Of a DNA stretch of 46,206 nucleotides, positions 16,019 to 23,306 are shown piece after piece. Source of the stretch: CBDUVZ01 sp965370805 (lineage in GTDB: Bacteria > Hydrothermota > Tepidihabitantia > Tepidihabitantales > Tepidihabitantaceae); contig CBDUVZ010000008.1 of assembly GCA_965370805.1 (NCBI GenBank), positions 1 through 46,206 of the forward strand, in the 5' to 3' direction. A program made the position numbers and the translations under genes. Positions within the stretch are counted from its first letter, which is position 1; every line of letters begins with the position of its first letter. Under the pieces are notes generated by a model that saw only the letters and a list, made by a program, of their open reading frames with translations, had not been told where the DNA came from and ran no database searches.

Positions 16019-17980
16019 CTATTCCTGCTGGCCGAGGATGAAGAACTCGACACGCCGATTCAGCGCGCGACCCTCCTCAGTAGCGTTTGAAGCGATTGGT
16101 TTGGATTCTCCGTAGCCCTTTCCGACCAGCCGTGAAGCATCGATTGCGAAGTTCTGCACGATATAGGTGACTACCGACTGGGCCCGGCGTTCGGACAGGC
16201 TCTGGTTGTATTCGTCCGAACCCTTGGAGTCGGTGTGTCCCTGGATCTCAACGTGGATTGTCGGGTTGTCCTGCATGATCTTGGCAGCGTCCTGCAGAGC
16301 GCCGTGGGACTCGGGTTTGATGGTTGCTTTGTTGAAGTCGAAGTATATGCCGCGCAGGGTGATGGACATGCCTTCCTGCACCAGTTCGAAGTCACGGATG
16401 AGAGGTTTGTTCTCCTCAATCACGATGGCCGCGGTCTGAGGCAGGTAGCCTTCGGACGTGACTTTGACCGCGTACGAGCCGACCGGTATCTCGTCCTTGT
16501 AGACGCCGGTTTCCGGGTCGTTGACGATGCCGGCAAGGCCACTGCCCGGGAAGTCCACTGTAGCCGCAATGGGTTCACCGGTCTTTTTGTTCGATACCTT
16601 GCCGGTAATTGTGGATTTCATCGTCAGCGGTTTGAGCGAGAAGGTGGGGGAGGCGACTCTTCCGTCCTCGACCTGAACCGTGAGCGAGGCTTTGAAGTAT
16701 CCCTCGGTTTCTGCCGTGATCGTGTAGATGCCTATCGGGATGTTGTCCAGCCGGAATGAACCGGTTGTCAGGTTGGATTTCACCGGTCTGACGTCGGTCT
16801 CGGGGAATTCGATGGTGGCCTCAAGTGGGTGGTTGTCGGTGGCGTCGGTCACCAGCCCGGCAACCACACCGTAGGTTATCAGTGGCCGCAGCGCGAATTC
16901 ATACTGAGATACGGCATCGCCTTCAACGTTCACCGGTACTGCCTGTCGTTGATAGCCATCAGCACTGACTTCGACAACCACGACGCCCGCCGGCACATCC
17001 TCCACTGTGAACACGCCGGTTGCCGGGTCAGCGGTAGTGGTCATCATCTCAGGATTCTCGGGGAAGGATATCTCGGCACCAATCGGTTCGCCGGTGCGGG
17101 CATCGCTTGCCTTTCCGGCGATGGTACCCAATTCAGGTGGTATACGCTTGCCGAATGGAGTGGCGATCACGAGACCGAGGACGGCCTCATTCGGTGCATT
17201 GGGACCCCAGGAGAACGTGTAGCCGGCCTTGAGCGTCATGCCCGAGGTGCCGGTGCCGAACGCGACACCGGGCGTGAGTCGAACCTCGCCACTGTCCGTA
17301 TCAAACATGCCGTCCGAACCCTCGGGCTGCAGGGAACGGGCTTCGGCGAACAGCGCGAATCCGGAAGCGACCAGCTCGATAGCGACACCGTATGACGTGC
17401 TTTTTTCTGTCTGGCCGTAGTTGAGCAGCAGGTTGGGCAGTGACGGCGAGAGGTCCTGAAATTGGAGGGTTGCGAGGCCGCGCCAGCCGAACCCGCCGAG
17501 GGGCGAAATTGCATTGGGGTCCTGCCAGTTCCGGCCTTCGTTGTTGTCTCGTTCGATGAATTCGTAGCTGCCCAGGGCTCCGAGCTTGAGCACAGGGATG
17601 AAAGGAATTGACAACTTGGCACCAGCCCGGAGGTCATGCAGGCCCCATCCGAATTCCTTGTCGGCCGCCGCGATGTCCTTGGGATACTGACCTACCGCGC
17701 CCCAGGCACCGAATACCTCAGCGCCGATCCAGCGAGTCGACAGCGGTGCATAGTTCAACTCAGGTGCGATCAAGTCGGCGACCCACACCTTTTCAGTCGT
17801 ATCGTTGGGCAGGGGATTGCGTCCTATTGCGTGGAATGAGATTGTCAGACCTGCATCGGACTGAACCAGTGCGTTCTGTACCCGGAACAGACCCCGGCCA
17901 CCGCCAAATGCCGGGTAGGCAACTGTGCCGCTCGCGAGCAGACCTGCTGCCAGGGCGACTGCGAGGAGTTTCTGCATCAT
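16019..17980 (-). CDS. OmpA-family protein with carboxypeptidase-regulatory-like repeats (paralog 2)
   Basis: This 653-aa protein has the same architecture as the protein at 13858: signal peptide, a beta-rich region with shared GGGRGL(F/W)RVQ(N/D)A near the mature N-terminus, and three carboxypeptidase-regulatory-like repeats. Examples are TIAGKASDARTGEPI, VVAGLVTDATDN and TITGKVSNKKTGEPI. The C-terminal OmpA domain has a complete GHTDSKGSDEYN motif (Asp 584) and SERRAQ Arg. It should anchor the outer membrane to peptidoglycan. Two adjacent ATGs exist; AAGGAG is 2 nt from the first and 5 nt from the second, so initiation at 17977 is at least as likely. A putative lipoprotein gene lies upstream on the same strand. 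Confidence 0.9.
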   Translation of the reverse strand: MMQKLLAVALAAGLLASGTVAYPAFGGGRGLFRVQNALVQSDAGLTISFHAIGRNPLPNDTTEKVWVADLIAPELNYAPLSTRWIGAEVFGAWGAVGQYPKDIAAADKEFGWGLHDLRAGAKLSIPFIPVLKLGALGSYEFIERDNNEGRNWQDPNAISPLGGFGWRGLATLQFQDLSPSLPNLLLNYGQTEKSTSYGVAIELVASGFALFAEARSLQPEGSDGMFDTDSGEVRLTPGVAFGTGTSGMTLKAGYTFSWGPNAPNEAVLGLVIATPFGKRIPPELGTIAGKASDARTGEPIGAEISFPENPEMMTTTADPATGVFTVEDVPAGVVVVEVSADGYQRQAVPVNVEGDAVSQYEFALRPLITYGVVAGLVTDATDNHPLEATIEFPETDVRPVKSNLTTGSFRLDNIPIGIYTITAETEGYFKASLTVQVEDGRVASPTFSLKPLTMKSTITGKVSNKKTGEPIAATVDFPGSGLAGIVNDPETGVYKDEIPVGSYAVKVTSEGYLPQTAAIVIEENKPLIRDFELVQEGMSITLRGIYFDFNKATIKPESHGALQDAAKIMQDNPTIHVEIQGHTDSKGSDEYNQSLSERRAQSVVTYIVQNFAIDASRLVGKGYGESKPIASNATEEGRALNRRVEFFILGQQE

Positions 17981-18038
17981 TGCTCCTTCAATTGATTTGC
18001 TTCACGTCGATTTCGGTCCGTGGTATCGGGATGCTCAA

Positions 18039-18064
18039 TGACCTGCTACTTGTACAGCAGGTCA
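18039..18064. repeat. Inverted repeat between lipoprotein and OmpA-like genes
   Basis: TGACCTGCT (18039-18047) and its exact complement AGCAGGTCA (18056-18064) are separated by 8 nt. It lies about 60 bp upstream of the OmpA-like start at 17980. It has no T-run on either side, so it fits an operator or an mRNA hairpin better than a terminator. Confidence 0.5.
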
Positions 18065-18130
18065 AAGTTCTCTTTCTGTCCGCACGCGACTGAGGACAAG
18101 AAGGCTGCGGGTCGCCTACCCAACCAGAGG

Positions 18131-18760
18131 CTACTGTCCCAGCCGATCCGGATCGTCCCAGAAGTTGCCGATGATTACGGTTGCTTCGCCCTCGGCTTCG
18201 ATCTTCTGACCCGAGGCCTCGTCGTATCCTTCAACCGTGACCTTGGCTTCGAGGGTCGCCACGACGCCGTAGTCATCATCCGTGGGATCATCCTGGGCGT
18301 CATCGGCGAAGTAGTATTCCTTCCAGAAGGCAGGCACCAGCATGAATTCGGTCTCGGTGGTTTTCTTGCCTTCTCTGTCGCTCTTGACTGCTACGTCGAC
18401 CGGGAGCGACACGTCGTATTCGAACTGCTGCGGCGGTCCTGTTGTTGCGACATCGCTGTACTCGACCTCGATTCTGTTGATGTGGGCCACGTAGGGTGTC
18501 CAAGAGGGTAGTCCGAGGCCCAGCTCAGTGTACTGGAGTTCGATTTCGACGATGTCACCCGGGATCTGGGTGATGATGTATACTTCGGTTTCTCCTTCTT
18601 CGGTGATGGATATTTCTCCGAAGTCGATGATGTCGGACATCAGCGGTCTGCCTTCGTTGATCTGGACGATACGGAGCGCGTTCTCGCGCTGACACGAGAC
18701 AGACAGAATCAGCCCGAAGGCTGCAATCAGGACAAACAAACCGATAACGGATCGACGCAT
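18131..18760 (-). CDS. Putative lipoprotein of unknown function
   Basis: This 209-aa protein starts at ATG 18760, preferred over an upstream start at 18808 because a promoter (18781-18808) and the SD AAAGGAGGAG lie between them. Residues 1-22 are a signal sequence ending LILSVSC, a weak lipobox with Cys 23. The mature part is beta-rich and acidic. It contains TETEFMLVPAFWKEYYFADD and, near the end, GEATVIIGNFW. I do not recognise a family. It lies 150 bp upstream of the OmpA-like gene on the same strand and may be co-transcribed with it. Confidence 0.75.
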   Translation of the reverse strand: MRRSVIGLFVLIAAFGLILSVSCQRENALRIVQINEGRPLMSDIIDFGEISITEEGETEVYIITQIPGDIVEIELQYTELGLGLPSWTPYVAHINRIEVEYSDVATTGPPQQFEYDVSLPVDVAVKSDREGKKTTETEFMLVPAFWKEYYFADDAQDDPTDDDYGVVATLEAKVTVEGYDEASGQKIEAEGEATVIIGNFWDDPDRLGQ

Positions 18761-18780
18761 TAAGCTCCTCCTTTGACTCA

Positions 18781-18808
18781 ATTCTAGTAGTCGGTGCCGC
18801 GCTGTCAA
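18781..18808 (-). promoter_or_regulatory. Promoter of the putative lipoprotein gene
   Basis: On the minus strand, TTGACA (18803-18808) and TAGAAT (18781-18786) are 16 bp apart. The predicted +1 is about 18774, leaving a leader of about 13 nt that contains the SD. Confidence 0.75.
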
Positions 18809-19187
18809 GTCCTGTCGGCGAGTTTTGGCGCTGCGATGGGAGCGGTCCGACGTCGCGGCCGGGTTTTTGTCGCCGGCAACCGAGAGCGGACTTGTCCTGT
18901 CGGGCCGGAGGCAGGTCCCGGATTTCGTTCTTGCGGTTCTGCGAAAGGAAGACCGGCGTACATCACAACAGCATCAGGCGCAGGCCGCAGGGGCCGCTCA
19001 CAACCGGCTCTGCGGCAGCAAGTGAGCAGAGGTCCACTACGGCGAGTCGTCGGCGGAATCCGAAGTTTCCAGGTAGCTTGCAGACTGACTCGGCCAGGCG
19101 GTTGAACAGGAAGTGGAACACTGGATGCTATGCAGACCGGTACGGGTGATCGAAAATCTCAAGCGCGGAGGGCACTGAGAGGAAGTA
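18809..19187. other. Gene-poor stretch, nothing recognised
   Basis: Several overlapping reading frames are open here, but none has a credible start, SD or protein-like composition. No tRNA, terminator or clear promoter was seen. Confidence 0.5.
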
Positions 19188-19219
19188 ACCACAGATGAAC
19201 ACGGATGGACACAGATGAG
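19188..19219. repeat. Intergenic repeat, ACCACAGATGAACAC type
   Basis: The stretch has the form ACCACAGATGAACACGGATG followed by GACACAGATGAG. This resembles a short repeat found between genes in many unrelated bacterial genomes and often mis-annotated as small proteins. The identification is from memory of the pattern. Confidence 0.55.
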
Positions 19220-19231
19220 GGCGGAAGTCCG

Positions 19232-19316
19232 CATTCGTCATTCGACATTCGGAATTCGCAATGCGGCAATCTTCCTACCCTGTAATCCGCAATCACCAAT
19301 CTACAATCTGAAATCG
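19232..19316. repeat. Degenerate AATC/ATTC-rich intergenic repeat
   Basis: Imperfect units of 7-8 bp containing CATTC or CAATC recur: ATTCGTC, ATTCGAC, ATTCGGA, ATTCGCA, then AATCCGC, AATCACC, AATCTAC and AATCTGA. This kind of array occurs between genes in many environmental bacteria, with no known function. It follows the ACCACAG repeat directly, an association also common elsewhere. Confidence 0.6.
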
Positions 19317-19429
19317 GAGAGGGCGGTCAAGGGTGGGTCGGATTTCGGTTTGACTTGGATGGGGTTCTTCGGCACAAAGATACCATCCCGATTCCGGTTG
19401 GACATCGAGGGATGTTCGCTGACGGCAGC

Positions 19430-19690
19430 GGGGAGATTCGGAGAATGGGAATCAGAATGGGGATTGGAATTCGGACCGGAATCTGGAGCGGAACGGCGAG
19501 AGGAATCCGGACTGGAACCTGGGCCGGAACGGTCAATGGACCGGCAAGGGGAACGGAAACGGGATTCGGGACTTGACCGGGTAGAAGACCGGCAGGAAGA
19601 ACCGGAACCGGAATCGCTGGAAGAACGGGGCTTTGAGCTCTTGCTGGAACCGGTTGAAGAATCCGCACTGGAACGGGCAGAGCAACGAGG
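19430..19690. repeat. Purine-rich degenerate repeat (GGAAYC units)
   Basis: About 260 bp of the plus strand is strongly biased to A and G. It is built from loose repeats of GGAATC, GGAACC, GGAACG and GGACCG. It creates long open frames on both strands (Glu/Arg/Gly-rich on plus, Pro/Val-rich on minus) that are artefacts of the repeat rather than genes. The unit is too irregular for a CRISPR or a recent tandem repeat. Confidence 0.65.
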
Positions 19691-19774
19691 GGAACAGCAG
19701 GGGGGATGGGGACGAGTTTTCGGCGCTGGTTGTGTAAGAGTCGATGCTATGGTAGTATACGGCCCGCGTCGGTC

Positions 19775-19802
19775 TTGATTGGATTCTAGTGATTACTATA
19801 AT
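19775..19802 (+). promoter_or_regulatory. Possible promoter of a small leaderless ORF
   Basis: TTGATT (19775-19780) and a perfect TATAAT (19797-19802) are 16 bp apart. The predicted +1 (about 19809) coincides with the ATG at 19808. Confidence 0.45.
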
Positions 19803-19807
19803 CAAGC

Positions 19808-19969
19808 ATGTCCATCGATCCGTCTCCCGGTATTGCCCACTCGATGCGGCACTGGGACGAGATCACTTCCGGTCTGTGCGAATCACCGCGCAAGCGCAAA
19901 AGCCAGCACGGGAGACTGTCGTCTCAGATTTCATGCTTCAAGCGCCTCCGGGAAGTTAGCGCTTATTGA
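19808..19969 (+). CDS. Possible small leaderless ORF, 53 aa
   Basis: ATG at 19808 opens a 53-codon frame (MSIDPSPGIAHSMRHWDEIT at its start), ending TGA at 19967-19969. It is supported only by the promoter at 19775, whose predicted +1 falls on the ATG, the same arrangement seen at real genes in this window. The product is basic, with no recognised domain or membrane segment. Its 3' end overlaps the antisense remnant at 19931-20171. It may equally be chance; the promoter could make a non-coding RNA instead. Confidence 0.3.
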   Translation: MSIDPSPGIAHSMRHWDEITSGLCESPRKRKSQHGRLSSQISCFKRLREVSAY

Positions 19970-20171
19970 GTTGTACCCGTGGTCCCAGAATCCGTAGCGG
20001 GTTCCATGATTGCTATTGTACTCGGACAGGGTATCGTGCAAAAAGTCCTGGCCGATAAGGTTTGAACCGCAGGATATGGTGCTGGGAGAAGAGATTGGTC
20101 AGTTCCTGACCGGGCGCTGCCGCAAACAACGCCCCGATGGACAGAGACAGAACAGATAGCTTTCTCAACAC
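19931..20171 (-). pseudogene. Frameshifted small secreted protein
   Basis: On the minus strand a GTG/TTG start (20171/20168) with SD AAAGGAAC opens a frame with a convincing signal peptide (LRKLSVLSLSIGALFAAAPG), which stops at 20013. Another frame of the same strand continues from about 20080 with protein-like sequence: SNLIGQDFLHDTLSEYNSN, then TRYGFWDHGYNSI, ending at 19931. Joining them with one frameshift near 20060-20085 would give a secreted protein of about 80 aa. It is either a decayed gene or an assembly error. No family is recognised. Confidence 0.4.
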
Positions 20172-20449
20172 GCGTTCCTTTCATCAAATGACAATGGCAG
20201 GCCGGGAAAGAGGCAAGGAACTCTTCTTCGATAGTCCGGGTAAGTCCTTGCGCGAAGCCGGGTGCCTCAGGATGGGCTGTTTCCCGAGCGGGAATCCGTC
20301 CGATTTCGGGACGTCGCATTCGGCCGGTTGGGATGCGCTGGATGCGCGCTGTGCGAGTCGCACATCGGCATGGAAATCCAGGCCAGGACCGGCGCAGCGC
20401 CCGGACGTGTGGGGCGGCATGAGTGGTGGTTGCGGGTTCGGTGCGCGTC

Positions 20450-20477
20450 TTGACGACAGGGCTTTTTGTCGTATAGT
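20450..20477 (+). promoter_or_regulatory. Promoter of the tRNA cluster
   Basis: TTGACG (20450-20455) and TATAGT (20472-20477) are 16 bp apart, with predicted +1 about 20484, 18 nt before the first tRNA. Confidence 0.65.
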
Positions 20478-20501
20478 TGATGCTTGTGTCTGGTTCTGGA
20501 C

Positions 20502-20574
20502 GCCGACATAGCTCAGTTGGTAGAGCAGGGGTTTTGTAAACCTCAGGTCGGGGGTTCGACTCCCTCTGTCGGCT
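20502..20574 (+). tRNA. tRNA-Thr (anticodon TGT)
   Basis: A 73-nt cloverleaf with acceptor GCCGACA paired to TGTCGGC, D-arm GCTCAGTTGGTAGAGC, anticodon loop TTTGTAA and T-loop GGTTCGACT. The 3' CCA is not encoded. It is the first of three closely spaced tRNAs that share the promoter at 20450. Confidence 0.95.
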
Positions 20575-20590
20575 GAGTCAACTGCAATGC

Positions 20591-20673
20591 GGACGGGTTC
20601 CCGAGTGGCCAAAGGGGGCAGACTGTAAATCTGCTGGCGTACGCCTTCGGAGGTTCAAATCCTTCCCCGTCCA
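20591..20673 (+). tRNA. tRNA-Tyr (anticodon GTA)
   Basis: An 83-nt tRNA with the long variable arm of class II. Acceptor GGACGGG pairs with CCCGTCC, the anticodon stem-loop is CAGACTGTAAATCTG, and the variable arm is about 14 nt. CCA is not encoded. It lies 16 nt after tRNA-Thr. Confidence 0.95.
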
Positions 20674-20708
20674 CTGAATCCGACCCGCGTGTCTGTGTAG
20701 TTGGTTGG

Positions 20709-20779
20709 GCGGGCGTGGTGTAGTGGTAGCACAACAGCCTTCCAAGCTGTTTGCGTGGGTTCGACTCCCATCGCCCGCT
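20709..20779 (+). tRNA. tRNA-Gly (anticodon TCC)
   Basis: A 71-nt cloverleaf with acceptor GCGGGCG paired to CGCCCGC and anticodon loop CTTCCAA. The D-loop is short, as usual for tRNA-Gly. CCA is not encoded. The Thr-Tyr-Gly-Thr order before tuf is conserved in many bacteria. Confidence 0.95.
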
Positions 20780-20922
20780 TGGTGAGTTCGTGGGTGCCGG
20801 GCAGTCCTGTTCTGAGTTTGTGTGGAGATGTGACTAACCGCCTATTTCGCACAGACTTAGGATGACGATGGGGCTGCGGGCAGGCCAAAATGTCAGGTGC
20901 TGGCCGAGACGCATTTTAGTCA

Positions 20923-20950
20923 TTGACACGCCGTAAGTTGTGCCTATAAT
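20923..20950 (+). promoter_or_regulatory. Consensus promoter of the tRNA-Thr/tuf operon
   Basis: TTGACA (20923-20928) and TATAAT (20945-20950) are 16 bp apart, with predicted +1 about 20957, 10 nt before tRNA-Thr(GGT). It likely drives tRNA-Thr, tuf and the downstream genes. Confidence 0.85.
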
Positions 20951-20966
20951 TGTCGGCTATCCGAGC

Positions 20967-21039
20967 GCCCATGTAGCTCAGTCGGTAGAGCACTTCCTTG
21001 GTAAGGAAGTGGTCGCCGGTTCGACTCCGGCCGTGGGCT
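20967..21039 (+). tRNA. tRNA-Thr (anticodon GGT)
   Basis: A 73-nt cloverleaf with acceptor GCCCATG paired to CGTGGGC, anticodon loop TTGGTAA in stem TTCC/GGAA and T-loop GGTTCGACT. CCA is not encoded. It is probably excised from the tuf transcript. Confidence 0.95.
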
Positions 21040-21116
21040 TCTGTCCGCACCGTGAGCAGTTGTTTCTGTTGTCTGTTTTGTTGCAATGAGACGAGCCAAG
21101 TAAGGAGGAACGGAAA

Positions 21117-22319
21117 ATGGCGAAGGCGAAGTTCGAGCGTACCAAGCCGCATGTCAACGTCGGTACCATTGGTCATGTTGATCATGGTAAGACGACTTTG
21201 ACTGCCGCCATCACCAAGGTACTGGAGAAGAAGGGTCTGGCGACCTACACGTCGTATGATCAGGTGGCCAAGGCGAGCGAGTCGCAGGGTCGAAGGGACG
21301 ATACCAAGATCCTGACAATTGCGATTGCGCACGTTGAGTATGAGAGCGAGAAAAGGCACTACGCCCATATCGACTGTCCCGGTCATGCCGACTACATCAA
21401 GAACATGATTACCGGTGCCGCGCAGATGGACGGCGCGATTCTGGTAGTTTCGGCCGCTGATGGCCCGATGCCGCAGACGACCGAGCATGTGCTGCTTGCC
21501 CGTCAGGTGAACGTGCCGGCGCTTGTGGTCTATCTGAATAAGGTCGACCTGGTGGACGATCCTGACCTGATTGAACTGGTCGAACTCGAGATCCGCGAGA
21601 TTCTCTCCAAGTACGAGTTCGACGGTGACAATGTGCCCATTATTCGCGGCAGCGCTCTCAAGGCAATCCAGGATGACGAAGGCAAGGATGCGGATTCGAT
21701 TGCCGAATTGGTTGCCGTACTCGACTCGTACATACCTGACCCCAAGCGTGAAATCGACAAGCCGTTTCTGATGCCGGTCGAAGACATCTTCACGATTACG
21801 GGTCGTGGTACTGTGGTCACCGGCCGTGTTGAGCGTGGTGTCCTTGAGCCCGGCACTGAAGTCGAGATCATCGGTTTCGGCAAGCAGGACAAGTGCGTGG
21901 TCACCAGCGTCGAGATGTTCCGCAAGATTCTCGACCGCGCCGAAGCAGGGGACAATGTCGGCTTGTTGCTGCGTGGCGTTGGCAAGGACGATGTCGAGCG
22001 CGGCATGGTTCTTGCGGCCAAGGGTTCGATCAAGCCGCACCGGAAGTTCAAGGGCGAGGTCTACATCCTGACCAAGGATGAGGGTGGCCGCCACACGCCG
22101 TTTTTCCCGGGGTACCGGCCGCAGTTCTACATCCGGACCACTGATGTGACCGGCGCGGTGGCATTACCTGAGGGTGTCGAGATGGTGATGCCGGGCGACC
22201 ACGTGACGATGGACATCGAGTTGATCATGCCGGTGGCGCTGGAGCAGAACTCGAAGTTCGCTATCCGTGAGGGTAGCCGGACGGTGGGCGCTGGAACTGT
22301 CATTGAGGTTACCGAGTAG
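21117..22319 (+). CDS. tuf: Elongation factor Tu
   Basis: This 400-aa GTPase delivers aminoacyl-tRNA to the ribosome. G1 is GHVDHGKT (about 19-26), G3 is DCPGH, G4 is NKVD and G5 is SAL. Domains 2 and 3 are complete (GRGTVVTGRVERG, GGRHTPFF, GYRPQFY). Switch I is non-canonical: where most bacteria have ARGITINTAHVEY, this protein has a longer stretch, SQGRRDDTKILTIAIAHVEY (residues 56-75), about 5 residues longer than E. coli. The Mg-coordinating Thr (Thr 67) is kept but the RG of RGIT is lost. Similar variants occur in Planctomycetes as I recall. A strong SD AAGGAGGAA precedes the ATG. Confidence 0.97.
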   Translation: MAKAKFERTKPHVNVGTIGHVDHGKTTLTAAITKVLEKKGLATYTSYDQVAKASESQGRRDDTKILTIAIAHVEYESEKRHYAHIDCPGHADYIKNMITGAAQMDGAILVVSAADGPMPQTTEHVLLARQVNVPALVVYLNKVDLVDDPDLIELVELEIREILSKYEFDGDNVPIIRGSALKAIQDDEGKDADSIAELVAVLDSYIPDPKREIDKPFLMPVEDIFTITGRGTVVTGRVERGVLEPGTEVEIIGFGKQDKCVVTSVEMFRKILDRAEAGDNVGLLLRGVGKDDVERGMVLAAKGSIKPHRKFKGEVYILTKDEGGRHTPFFPGYRPQFYIRTTDVTGAVALPEGVEMVMPGDHVTMDIELIMPVALEQNSKFAIREGSRTVGAGTVIEVTE

Positions 22320-22324
22320 TCACG

Positions 22325-22471
22325 ATGCGCGTGCACGTAACCCTGGCTTGCGGGGACTGCAAGAACCGCAACTACCACACCGAGAAGAACAAACGGAAGA
22401 GCGAGCGCCTCAAGCTCAAGAAGTACTGCCCGAATTGCCGGAAACATACTCCGCACAAGGAGGTCAAGTAA
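22325..22471 (+). CDS. rpmG: Ribosomal protein L33
   Basis: This 48-aa protein (MRVHVTLACGDCKNRNYHT at the start) has two CxxC pairs, CGDC and CPNC, so it is the zinc-binding (C+) form of L33. It lies 5 nt after tuf and ends 1 nt before tRNA-Trp. This is the usual tuf-rpmG-tRNA-secE order. Confidence 0.93.
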   Translation: MRVHVTLACGDCKNRNYHTEKNKRKSERLKLKKYCPNCRKHTPHKEVK

Positions 22472-22472
22472 A

Positions 22473-22545
22473 AGGCCAGTAGCTCTAACGGCAGAGCGGC
22501 GGACTCCAAATCCGTAGGTTGGGGGTTCGAATCCCTCCTGGCCTG
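22473..22545 (+). tRNA. tRNA-Trp (anticodon CCA)
   Basis: A 73-nt cloverleaf with acceptor AGGCCAG paired to CTGGCCT, anticodon stem-loop CGGACTCCAAATCCG, discriminator G and no encoded 3' CCA. It is embedded between rpmG and secE and must be cut from their transcript. Confidence 0.95.
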
Positions 22546-22554
22546 TTGGTGACT

Positions 22555-22746
22555 ATGAGTATCTTTAAACGAGTCCGGAACTACCTGGCCGATGTGGTAG
22601 CCGAGATGAAGAAGGTGTCGTGGGTGAAGCGCAAGGAGCTTCTGACTACGACGCTGGTAGTTATCGTCTTCTCGGCCGTTCTGGCGGCGTACATCGGCGT
22701 GTTTGACTTCATTTTCTCCCGGCTGCTCCATCTCGTCCTGAGGTAG
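22555..22746 (+). CDS. secE: Preprotein translocase subunit SecE
   Basis: This 63-aa protein is the short single-TM form of SecE. An amphipathic N-terminal helix carries VVAEMKKVSWVKRKELLTTT, the conserved cytoplasmic signature, followed by one membrane helix (about 33-57). It stabilises SecY in the inner membrane. The ATG at 22555 is chosen because the longer frame would start inside tRNA-Trp. It lies between tRNA-Trp and nusG. Confidence 0.95.
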   Translation: MSIFKRVRNYLADVVAEMKKVSWVKRKELLTTTLVVIVFSAVLAAYIGVFDFIFSRLLHLVLR

Positions 22747-22762
22747 CACGGAGCCAAGACGC

Positions 22763-23287
22763 ATGAAGTTCTTTGTGGTTCACACCTACACCGGTCGAGA
22801 GAGACGAGTGAAGGAACTGCTGGAGAAGACGATCGAGTTGAACGGTCTGAGAGAGCTGTTCGGGCAGATCATTATGCCGGCAGAGAAGGTAACCCGGGTG
22901 AGGAAGTCAAAGCTGGTGGCCGAAGAGCGGCGGCTGTATCCCGGCTACATCATGGTTGAGATGGAGTCGAATGAGGAGAGTTTGAAGCTGGTGAACTCGG
23001 TGCCGGGAGTTACGCACATGCTGGGTTCGCGTACCGAGCCGGTGCCGCTTTCTGAGGAAGAAGTCGCTTCGATGCTTGAGCAGATCGAACGCGGCCGGGA
23101 GCGGACAGAACCCGAGGCGCCATTCGACAAGGGCGAGAGTGTGAAGGTGACGAAGGGACCATTCGCCGGGTTCACCGGAACGGTCGACGAGATGCATACT
23201 GAGCGTCGCCGTGTGAAAGTGATTGTTACCATTTTCGGCCGGCCAACGCCGATAGATCTTGATTTTCTGGACGTTCAGCCAATCTGA
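22763..23287 (+). CDS. nusG: Transcription termination/antitermination factor NusG
   Basis: This 174-aa protein has an NGN domain (KFFVVHTYTGRERRVKELLE at its start; VEMESNEES, VNSVPGVTHMLG) and a C-terminal KOW domain (FDKGESVKVTKGPFAGFTGT). It binds RNA polymerase and, through KOW, Rho or ribosomal protein S10. It has normal length, and rplK follows after 19 nt. Confidence 0.96.
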   Translation: MKFFVVHTYTGRERRVKELLEKTIELNGLRELFGQIIMPAEKVTRVRKSKLVAEERRLYPGYIMVEMESNEESLKLVNSVPGVTHMLGSRTEPVPLSEEEVASMLEQIERGRERTEPEAPFDKGESVKVTKGPFAGFTGTVDEMHTERRRVKVIVTIFGRPTPIDLDFLDVQPI

Positions 23288-23306
23288 TTAGCAGGAGGAG
23301 CGAGCC

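Noticed and set aside
19430..19690. CRISPR array
   Set aside because: Units are 6 bp, irregular and without spacers of constant length; no cas genes are near.
19215..19778. A 187-codon open frame rich in Glu, Arg and Gly
   Set aside because: It spans two intergenic repeat types and the purine-rich tract; its composition follows the repeat, no SD is present and the opposite strand is equally open.
20184..20612. A 142-codon minus-strand frame across the first tRNA
   Set aside because: It runs antisense through tRNA-Thr and into tRNA-Tyr and has no coding character.
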